Below are positions 1 through 4,651 of a DNA stretch of 8,804 nt, piece after piece. The first letter of the stretch is position 1, and the number at the start of each line of letters is the position of its first letter. The stretch is from JANYJJ01 sp043749975 (GTDB lineage Bacteria; Pseudomonadota; Gammaproteobacteria; Burkholderiales; Burkholderiaceae_C). The stretch lies in NCBI GenBank assembly GCA_043749975.1, contig JAYVCL010000375.1:1-8804 (forward strand), written 5' to 3'. The notes under the pieces are model-generated. The model saw nothing but the letters and a program-made list of their open reading frames with translations. It searched no databases and was not told where the DNA came from. The position numbers and the translations under genes were made by a program.

Positions 1-70
1 TCGCGGGAGATTTCGACTTCGTGATTTCGGTCTCGCGACCGTGACGCACGAGTTGGTTGATGGTTGGCAT
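1..70 (-). CDS. rpsL: 30S ribosomal protein S12, N-terminal 23 codons only (runs off left edge)
   Basis: S12 is the decoding-centre protein of the small ribosomal subunit and the target of streptomycin-resistance mutations. Read on the minus strand from the ATG at 70, the translation begins MPTINQLVRHGRETEITKS and continues with KSPA to the window edge. This matches the conserved S12 N-terminus and the KSKSPA form usual in Burkholderiales. Only 69 coding bases plus one are present, so the rest of the gene lies to the left; rpsG, fusA and tuf are expected beyond it from the usual str operon order (inference). There is no good Shine-Dalgarno directly before the ATG: the best is GGGAACAAG, which lies rather far upstream. 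A strong promoter lies about 180 bp upstream, so here rpsL begins its own transcription unit rather than following rpoC. The identification from these 23 residues is secure; nothing can be said about the rest of the protein. Confidence 0.96.
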   Translation of the reverse strand, partial: MPTINQLVRHGRETEITKSKSPA

Positions 71-242
71 AGAAGTAACTTGTTCCCGTTTGAAGTCACA
101 CGCTCGGATCGAATTCGTCCCAAGAGACGCCGAGCACTCCAGGTGGGAGATCAGCCCGAAGCCGTGCGTGATGTCGTCAATCATCTGACGATTTGCATGG
201 TGGGCTGCCCGACAAAGAGCGCAGCAGTGCCTGCTGAAAAGC
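71..242 (-). promoter_or_regulatory. 5' leader of rpsL, open in frame with the gene
   Basis: This is the untranslated leader of about 170 nt implied by the promoter at 248-276. Two things can be seen. First, an ATG at 184 opens 38 sense codons that run without a stop directly into the rpsL ATG at 70 in the same frame; the ATG overlaps the stop of a five-codon mini-ORF (MQIVR, 198 to 181). Second, the promoter-proximal part can fold: CAGCA and TGCTG flank a GGCAC loop, and GGGCT (244-240) can pair with AGCCC (206-202). S12 proteins begin at MPTINQLVR, so an N-terminal extension is unlikely. A leader peptide or structured leader RNA is possible but unproven. Confidence 0.45.
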
Positions 243-247
243 CCTCG

Positions 248-276
248 ATTATATTCTCATGCAGGCGTGCTCGCAA
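248..276 (-). promoter_or_regulatory. sigma70 promoter of rpsL (str operon)
   Basis: On the minus strand there is a perfect -10 box TATAAT (253 to 248) and a -35 box TTGCGA (276 to 271), separated by exactly 17 bp. The bases after the -10 are CGAGGGC, a GC-rich discriminator of the kind seen at stringently controlled ribosomal promoters. The predicted transcript start is around 241-242. The element faces rpsL and lies in the gap between rpsL and the divergent PIN gene. This is the best promoter in the window. Growth-rate or ppGpp control is inferred from the discriminator and from the gene it serves. Confidence 0.75.
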
Positions 277-320
277 GTTTGACCCTTGAGCAGCCCTTAT
301 GGCAGCGCCCCGCCGCGTCG

Positions 321-812
321 ATGACCACCGCCCAATTGCCCCCTTGCCTGCCCGTTTCGGTTGATGGGCATCCGCAACCCGCATTGCCGCCCGCGCTGGT
401 GCTGGACACCAATGTCGTGCTGGACTGGCTCGTCTTTCGCAACCCATGCTGCCAAGCACTGGCCCGTGCGGTGGCCTTGGGAAGTGTGCGTTGGCTCGCA
501 AGCCCAGCCATGCGGTGCGAGCTGGCACACGTGCTCTCGCGCGGAGTGGTCGACCGGTACACCACCGACGCATCGACGTTGTGGGCGTTTTGGACCCGCC
601 ACGCGGTCGAGCTTGCCGACCCGCCCGCCGTCGACCTTCCTCAGCGCCTGCGCTGCACCGACCCGGACGACCAGAAGTTCATCGACTTCGCCTTCAGCCA
701 CCGCACCCGCTGGTTGCTCAGCCGCGACAAGGCTGTGTTGAAGCTGGCGAAGCGCGCGCTTCGCGTGGGTTTGATCATCGTGCCGCCCGAAGACTGGTCG
801 GCCTCTTTATGA
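321..812 (+). CDS. PIN-domain protein, putative toxin-type ribonuclease (COG1569-like)
   Basis: This 163-residue protein is a PIN domain, the metal-dependent ribonuclease fold of VapC-like toxins. The acidic residues expected in the active site are present: D29 in VLDTNVVLDW, E67 in RCELAHVL, D117 in CTDPDDQKFIDFA and D136 in LLSRDKAVLK. The DPDDQKF and LLSRDKAVL motifs match the family annotated as putative toxin-antitoxin component, PIN family. The ATG at 321 is preferred. The upstream in-frame GTG at 267 would lie inside the rpsL promoter and adds 18 residues before the fold begins. A weak TATATT (250-255) on the plus strand might be its own -10. No antitoxin gene is visible: upstream is the divergent rpsL promoter, downstream a dead transposase. 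It may be an orphan or a housekeeping nuclease. The stop codon lies inside a 17-bp palindrome (806-822). The domain call is firm; the toxin role is only family inference. Confidence 0.85.
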   Translation: MTTAQLPPCLPVSVDGHPQPALPPALVLDTNVVLDWLVFRNPCCQALARAVALGSVRWLASPAMRCELAHVLSRGVVDRYTTDASTLWAFWTRHAVELADPPAVDLPQRLRCTDPDDQKFIDFAFSHRTRWLLSRDKAVLKLAKRALRVGLIIVPPEDWSASL

Positions 813-822
813 TCATCATAAA
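806..822. repeat. 17-bp near-perfect palindrome over the PIN gene stop
   Basis: TTTATGAT (806-813) and ATCATAAA (815-822) are exact inverted repeats around a single C at 814. The TGA stop of the PIN gene (810-812) lies inside the left arm. There is no T-tract and the loop is too tight for a classic terminator. It could be a protein-binding site or part of the junction with the transposase remnant next to it. It is AT-rich in a GC-rich setting, which makes it stand out. Confidence 0.5.
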
Positions 823-824
823 TC

Positions 825-1224
825 GCGTTCAAATGTACGGAAATCATGCACATCAGCGCGGTCACACCACGGGTTCGGGCCGGATCAGCTTCGAGGGCGA
901 CGCTGCCATTGGTAGCGCGGTTTCGACGTTGTCTCGGTTGGCGAAGACAGGGTTGGCGCAGCAGTCCTCGCGCAGCGCCTTGCACAAGTGATCGGCGGGG
1001 TTCAACTCCGGGCTGTAGGAAGACAATAGCGCCACCCGCATGTTCTGCGGCACGGCGAGGTCACCGGCGATGTGCCAGCCGACTTGATCCATGACCCTCA
1101 CAATGAACTCTTCGGCGTGACGCTGCGCACTTCGTTCAGGAACATCGACAGCGTCTCGGCGCCGACCCAGGGGCAGCACGAGGCTATCGAGCGAGGCGTC
1201 GTGCGGGCTGACGGAGCTGAAGCG
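825..1224 (-). pseudogene. IS630-family transposase, C-terminal half, frameshifted
   Basis: The minus strand encodes pieces of an IS630-type DDE transposase in three frames. In order they are VSPHDASLDSLVLP (from 1212), PWVGAETLSMFLNEV (1172-1128), then AQRHAEEFIVRVMDQVGWH and YSPELNPADHLCKALRED, and finally VALEADPARTRGVTALM near the C-terminus. The first break fits one extra C in a CCCC run at 1173-1170, the second fits one missing G near 1128, and the third lies around 895-915. The second catalytic Asp survives (VMDQVGWH). The usual NPxEHxW motif reads NPADHLC, with Asp in place of the catalytic Glu and Cys for Trp. The N-terminal half with the first Asp and the DNA-binding region is not recognisable, and I could not define terminal inverted repeats. 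The remnant is certainly dead. The family call rests on recalled motif patterns, and the ends given are approximate. Confidence 0.82.
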
Positions 1225-1465
1225 TTGAGGTCTTCATCCACGACTCCTCGAAGTTCGTGGAACAACGTGACATCTGATTTATTCATCGCAGCAACTTGGC
1301 ATGAGGTAGGGCCTGGCCCTTGCGGCGCTCACCCTTTGACACACTTTGTTGCCGCTGCCACACGGGCATGTCGTCCACGACACGCTTCGAAGCGTTGTGC
1401 CCTTGCTGACGCAGCATCGCCCATGCTTCAATCCGCGTTGGCAATCACGCCGTTGTGCATGCAAT
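1225..1465. other. Intergenic tract with no convincing gene
   Basis: This tract of about 240 bp lies between the transposase remnant and the PsiF gene. The one thing visible is a minus-strand open frame from a TTG at 1444 to a TGA at 1283, 53 codons, containing RIEAWAMLRQQGHNASKRVV. It has plausible GC-rich codon choice but I see no family resemblance. It may be the tail of a decayed gene or the N-terminal wreck of the neighbouring insertion sequence. I find no good promoter for the PsiF gene: TTGACA at 1336-1341 has no matching -10 box. Confidence 0.4.
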
Positions 1466-1471
1466 AAGGAG
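1466..1471 (+). promoter_or_regulatory. Shine-Dalgarno of the PsiF-repeat gene
   Basis: AAGGAG lies five bases before the ATG at 1477 and fixes that start over the other-frame ATG at 1455. It is among the strongest ribosome binding sites in the window. Confidence 0.8.
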
Positions 1472-1476
1472 ACCCC

Positions 1477-1761
1477 ATGAAACACCTGATCACCGTCCTC
1501 GCCATTTCGGTAGCCGCCTTTTCAGGCTCGGTCTACGCCAACGCCCACAAGGAAGCGCCGACCATGCAGCAGACGAAGATGGGGATGTGCAACAACGAGG
1601 CTGGCGAAAAGAAGGGCGACGAGCGCAAGGCGTTCATGAAGAGTTGCCTGTCGGCCAAGAAAGAAACCCAGCAAGGCAAGATGAAGAGTTGCAACGCCAC
1701 CGCCACCGGTAAAAAAGGCGACGAGCGCAAAGCCTTCATGAAGGAATGCCTGAGCAAATGA
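1477..1761 (+). CDS. Secreted PsiF-repeat family protein
   Basis: This 94-residue small periplasmic protein resembles E. coli PsiF, a phosphate-starvation-inducible protein of unknown biochemical role. Residues 1-23 form a signal peptide (MKHLITVLAISVAAFSGSV, then an AxA site ANA before HK). The mature part consists of two PsiF repeats with a 34-residue period, each of the form KMxxCN, then KKGDERKAFMKxCLS. The four cysteines at 38, 57, 72 and 91 give identical spacing of 19 within each repeat. The two KKGDERKAFMK segments are also near-identical at DNA level, so the repeat probably arose by internal duplication. The gene has an AAGGAG ribosome binding site and its own terminator directly downstream, so it looks monocistronic. 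No Pho box is visible upstream, so phosphate control cannot be claimed. Two repeats are normal for the family. Confidence 0.93.
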   Translation: MKHLITVLAISVAAFSGSVYANAHKEAPTMQQTKMGMCNNEAGEKKGDERKAFMKSCLSAKKETQQGKMKSCNATATGKKGDERKAFMKECLSK

Positions 1762-1780
1762 GCTGACTCCCTCGCTCGCG

Positions 1781-1808
1781 AAAAGCCCGGCACTGCCGGG
1801 CTTTTTTT
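1781..1808 (+). terminator. Rho-independent terminator of the PsiF gene
   Basis: GCCCGGC (1785-1791) and GCCGGGC (1795-1801) form a 7-bp GC stem around the loop ACT, followed by seven T residues (1802-1808). An A-tract (1781-1784) before the stem can pair with the Ts. It starts 20 bp after the stop and insulates the next gene. Confidence 0.92.
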
Positions 1809-1846
1809 CGACTCTGCGGTCACCGCGAGCGGGCCTGCCGATGGCC

Positions 1847-1873
1847 TTGCGAAGCGGACCCGCATGGTACAAA
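1847..1873 (+). promoter_or_regulatory. Possible promoter of the ArnT-like gene
   Basis: An extended -10 element TGG-TACAAA (1865-1873) is preceded by TTGCGA (1847-1852) with a short 15-bp spacer. It lies between the PsiF terminator and the glycosyltransferase, where a promoter is needed. The spacing is suboptimal and each box matches consensus at 4 of 6 positions. Confidence 0.3.
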
Positions 1874-1903
1874 ACCCACATGCTTTTGAACCCACTTGGC
1901 CGG

Positions 1904-1930
1904 CTGCGCACGCTGCGCACGTTGCGCAGC
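1904..1930. repeat. 9-bp tandem repeat in the ArnT-like gene leader
   Basis: Two exact copies of CTGCGCACG (1904-1912 and 1913-1921) are followed by a diverged third copy TTGCGCAGC (1922-1930). The array lies between the putative promoter and the chosen ATG at 1956. If translation began upstream it would give a repetitive ARCARCAA stretch, which argues for the later start. Confidence 0.6.
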
Positions 1931-1955
1931 GTTTCGCACGCCGCGCGCCGTCGGC

Positions 1956-3527
1956 ATGACTGAGACCCGCGCCGCTTCGAGCTTGGCGCGCTTGAGGGCG
2001 CTCCCGCATGCGCCGATGGCCGTGCTGGCCACGTTTTTGTGGCTCAGCGCAACCAACTGGATGCGACCCCTTGCCTTGCCCGACGAGGGGCGCTACGTCG
2101 GCGTCGCCTGGGAGATGCTGCGCTCGGGGGAGTGGCTGGTGCCCACCCTCAACGGCATGCCGTACTTTCACAAACCGCCGCTGTTCTATTGGCTCAGCGC
2201 GGCGTCAATGTCGATCTTCGGTGCCAACGTGTGGGCGGCGCGGCTGCCCTCGGCGCTGGCAGCGAGTGCCGCCGCATGGCTGCTGCTGTTGTTCGCGCGG
2301 CGCTGGGTCGACGCGCGAACCGCCCGCACCGCCTGGCTGGTCTTGCTGACCACGCCGCTGTTCTTCGCGGCGGCACAGTACGCCAATCACGATCAACTGG
2401 TGGCCGGTTTGATTGCCATTGCCGTGCTGGCGGCGGCGCATGCCGTGCTGGCGTGCGAGGCGGGCCAGCCCCACAGAAGCGCCTTGCTGGTCGCGTTCGC
2501 CGCTGCCGCGCTTGCTGTCTTGTCGAAAGGGCTGATCGGCGCGGTGTTGCCCGCCCTGGTCATCGTCGCCTGGGCTGTCGCGAGCGGGCGGCCACGGGCG
2601 CTCAGGTTCATCGTCTGGTGGCCGGGGTGGGCCGTGTTCGCGCTGATGGCTGCGCCGTGGTTCGTGGCGATGCAACTGCGCTTCGCCACTTTTTTCGACT
2701 ACTTTTTCATTCACCAGCAGTTTCAGCGCTTCACCGGCAGCAGCGATTTCAACAACCCCCAGCCGGCGTGGTTTTTCCTGCAAGTGTTGGCCCTGCTGAG
2801 CTTGCCGTGGTTCATCTGGATCTATCGGGTCTGCCGCCCAGCCTATTTTCGCGATTCGGCCCGGCGCGACGTTCGCCTCTTGATGTGGGTCTGGCTGCTG
2901 GTGGTGCTGGTGTTCTTCTCGGTGCCGAAAGCCAAACTCATCGGCTACATCCTGCCTGCCGTCGTGCCGCTGGCTTTCTTGCTGGCTGAGGGCATGTTGC
3001 TGGCGGTCTCGGGGCGGTCGCGCGGCCGGCAGGTCGAGCGATCGCTTGCCGTGGCAGCGGGGTTGTTTTGCGTGAGCGCGGTGGCATCCGTCGCTTGGTT
3101 CGGCAACGAATCGACCCGGCCGGTGGCAAACAGCCTGCGCGCGCAGATGTCGCCCACCGACCAGGTGCTGATGCTGGACGCCTACATTTTCGATGCCCCG
3201 TTCTACCTGCGCCTGTCGCAGCCCGTGTGGCTGGCGGGTGCTTGGTTGGCACCCGAGATCAAGTCGCTCGACAGTTGGCGGCGCGAGCTCGTCGACGCGC
3301 GCGAGTTCTCGCCCGCAGGCTCGGCGCAACGCATGATCGAGTTCGACCAGGTGGCGACGGTTTTGTGCCGGCCCGGCACCACCTGGGTCTTCGCCGGCAC
3401 GGAGGCGGCAACCCGGTTCGCCTGGCTCGGCGCAGGCGAAGTTGCCGCCACCGCGAGTCGCTTTCGGGTCTGGCGTTGGCGAACCCCTGACGACGCCACG
3501 CCCGACTGTCTGCGCACAGACCGGTAA
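1956..3527 (+). CDS. ArnT/PMT-family membrane glycosyltransferase (GT-C fold)
   Basis: This 523-residue integral membrane glycosyltransferase belongs to the ArnT (GT83) / PMT (GT39) superfamily. These enzymes transfer a sugar from an undecaprenyl-phosphate carrier to lipid A or another envelope acceptor on the periplasmic side. Visible motifs are the acidic catalytic-type LPDEGRY (D43, E44) after the first membrane segment, FHKPPLFYW (71-79), NHD (144-146), LSKG (189-192), FFIHQQFQRF (250-259) and SVPKAKLIGYILP (322-334, like the KxKLxxYxLP motif of ArnT). About ten or more hydrophobic segments fill residues 20-385, and a soluble periplasmic domain of about 140 residues ends the protein. Length is close to ArnT (about 550). 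The ATG at 1956 is chosen over a TTG at 1896 because the earlier start adds only a repeat-derived stretch; the ribosome binding site is weak either way. No other aminoarabinose genes (arnABCD) are in view, so the sugar and acceptor are unknown and I give no symbol. Confidence 0.9.
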   Translation: MTETRAASSLARLRALPHAPMAVLATFLWLSATNWMRPLALPDEGRYVGVAWEMLRSGEWLVPTLNGMPYFHKPPLFYWLSAASMSIFGANVWAARLPSALAASAAAWLLLLFARRWVDARTARTAWLVLLTTPLFFAAAQYANHDQLVAGLIAIAVLAAAHAVLACEAGQPHRSALLVAFAAAALAVLSKGLIGAVLPALVIVAWAVASGRPRALRFIVWWPGWAVFALMAAPWFVAMQLRFATFFDYFFIHQQFQRFTGSSDFNNPQPAWFFLQVLALLSLPWFIWIYRVCRPAYFRDSARRDVRLLMWVWLLVVLVFFSVPKAKLIGYILPAVVPLAFLLAEGMLLAVSGRSRGRQVERSLAVAAGLFCVSAVASVAWFGNESTRPVANSLRAQMSPTDQVLMLDAYIFDAPFYLRLSQPVWLAGAWLAPEIKSLDSWRRELVDAREFSPAGSAQRMIEFDQVATVLCRPGTTWVFAGTEAATRFAWLGAGEVAATASRFRVWRWRTPDDATPDCLRTDR

Positions 3528-3568
3528 CCACCCGCACCGGGGCTTGGCAAAAGTTCCCGACGTGCGGT

Positions 3569-3611
3569 GCAGTGGGCGCCAGGCCGCCTCCTTCGCCGTC
3601 TGGGCCACTGC
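3569..3611. terminator. Hairpin in the convergent gap, possible bidirectional terminator
   Basis: GCAGTGG (3569-3575) pairs with CCACTGC (3605-3611), and inside it CCAG (3579-3582) pairs with CTGG (3600-3603). The stem lies in the 93-bp gap between two converging genes, where a shared terminator is expected. There is no real T-tract; only CTTTT-type runs lie a few bases beyond on both strands. A Rho-dependent or weak intrinsic role is inference. Confidence 0.35.
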
Positions 3612-3620
3612 GGGGAAGTC

Positions 3621-4484
3621 TTACTTTTGACGGCGCTTTGGTGGCTGGGTCGTCCGGCCGTAATAGTAGTTGCGTTCCTCTACCATCAGGGCTTCAGCGC
3701 GCGCCTCGTCCATTTCCAGCGGAGTGAGCGTTGATTCTTTGGTCAATTCCAAAGTTTCCTTGACCGGGTCATCACCCTCGAAACCAACCTTTACGTATCC
3801 AACACCTGGAGCATAGTATTTCAGTTGGAGCGCGCCCTTTTTTTTCTCTCCACTGGACCATTCTTCAATCACGATCACATCCTTAAAAGTGCCCCCCGGA
3901 ACCATCACCTTCTCGCCGACCTTCCGCACCTGTCCTCGGTCGTCCCATTTGTACACCCCCTTGGCGTAGCCTTGCGACAGGCTTGGCGTGCCCACGGCTG
4001 TTTTTGCCTGCATGATGATGCCCGCCTTGGCACCCAGGCGCCCTTCCATCCAGACCTTACCTCCGACCAGTTTCAAATTCTCATCATAAACTTCCTTGAC
4101 TTCCCCGAAATGCCAGACATTGCCTTTGTCGTCCTGCGCGCGAAAGGCCAGTTCCGACTCCTCAAGCTTTCCATTTACAATATCGCGCTCCCAGATAATG
4201 ACGGTCTCAATTCCATTGATCTCCTTAACGAGGTCGGTGACGATATGAATGACCTTGTGCGGTACCTTCTTGTCCTCGTCGTCGATCGTCCAGCCCTCAT
4301 ACACCACCTGCGAGCCTGGCTTCAGCGGCATATATTTGTTATTGATGACAGTTGGCCGACTGAAGTTCTTAGCATTAACCTCGAGCAGATCTGTACGATC
4401 ATCCATCGCAAGAACTGGCAAGGCGAAGCCAGCAACTATCGCTGCAGTGGCAACAGTGATAATTTGTACTTTGGATGTCTTCAT
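3621..4484 (-). CDS. Secreted protein of unknown function, low-GC gene
   Basis: This 287-residue protein has a clear signal peptide (MKTSKVQIITVATAAIVAG..., cleavage after ALPVLA at residue 26), so it is exported to the periplasm or beyond. The mature part looks rich in beta strands, with an N-terminal NKYMPLKPGSQVVYEG, a middle AQDDKGNVWHFGEV and a late LKYYAPGVGYVKVGF (221-235). The C-terminus is charged and tyrosine-rich (YYYGRTTQPPKRRQK). It resembles an uncharacterised secreted family that I recall from several phyla, but I cannot name a domain or function. I see no catalytic motif, cysteine or lipobox. Two in-frame starts exist: 4484 (GAGAGGGG seven bases upstream) and 4535 (AAAGGGAG eight bases upstream). 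The latter adds 17 hydrophilic residues before the signal peptide, so 4484 is preferred. GC is near 48% in a hand-counted stretch against about 70% in the porin gene, which suggests acquisition by transfer. It lies 167 bp after the porin gene on the same strand. Confidence 0.88.
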   Translation of the reverse strand: MKTSKVQIITVATAAIVAGFALPVLAMDDRTDLLEVNAKNFSRPTVINNKYMPLKPGSQVVYEGWTIDDEDKKVPHKVIHIVTDLVKEINGIETVIIWERDIVNGKLEESELAFRAQDDKGNVWHFGEVKEVYDENLKLVGGKVWMEGRLGAKAGIIMQAKTAVGTPSLSQGYAKGVYKWDDRGQVRKVGEKVMVPGGTFKDVIVIEEWSSGEKKKGALQLKYYAPGVGYVKVGFEGDDPVKETLELTKESTLTPLEMDEARAEALMVEERNYYYGRTTQPPKRRQK

Positions 4485-4651
4485 GATCGTGCCCCTCTCG
4501 TCAGAATGATTGGTTGAAAGTATCCGGGTTTTCATGTCATATTCTCCCTTTGAGTCAGACTTACTACTGATGAATGGCAATCCACAACCTGCAATGCAAT
4601 CGATGTCTAAATGCTTCAACCGGCTCGAATGACCGGCCCTCCGCCCGGCAA
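4485..4651. other. AT-richer gap between the porin and the secreted-protein gene
   Basis: This 167-bp stretch has composition like the downstream low-GC gene rather than the porin. Apart from the second start and its ribosome binding site I see no clear terminator for the porin and no convincing promoter on the minus strand. ACCGGC repeats near 4618-4637 could form a small hairpin but no T-tract follows. Read-through from the porin operon is therefore possible. Confidence 0.4.
4544..4551 (-). promoter_or_regulatory. Second Shine-Dalgarno, upstream in-frame start
   Basis: AAAGGGAG (4551 to 4544) is placed eight bases before an ATG at 4535 that opens MKTRILSTNHSDERGTI directly into the signal peptide starting MKTSK at 4484. 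It is as good as the site before 4484. The upstream start may initiate a longer form, or mark a translated leader. Confidence 0.45.

Noticed and set aside
202..244. Leader hairpin of rpsL as an attenuator
   Set aside because: The stem arms are short, one overlaps the predicted transcript start, and no T-tract follows. Kept only as a remark in the leader entry.
41..289. Plus-strand 82-codon open frame at the left edge
   Set aside because: It is antisense to the rpsL start, leader and promoter, and shows no protein family resemblance.
267..320. GTG at 267 as the start of the PIN gene
   Set aside because: It would place coding sequence within the rpsL promoter and adds residues with no part in the PIN fold; no ribosome binding site was found.
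1336..1341. TTGACA as a -35 box for the PsiF gene
   Set aside because: No acceptable -10 box lies 16-18 bp downstream, and the distance to the gene is about 135 bp.
1345..1372. CPCGSGNK, like the start of a SEC-C zinc motif, on the minus strand
   Set aside because: The second half of the motif (KxCC or KCH) is missing, and the frame has no other SecA or SEC-C context. Judged coincidental.
1896..1955. TTG at 1896 as the start of the glycosyltransferase
   Set aside because: The extra 20 residues derive from 9-bp tandem repeats and contain several cysteines and arginines; the ATG at 1956 fits the family length.
2205..3608. Minus-strand 467-codon open frame
   Set aside because: It is the antisense shadow of the glycosyltransferase gene; its translation is Arg/Gln/His-rich with no motifs, as is usual opposite GC-rich genes.
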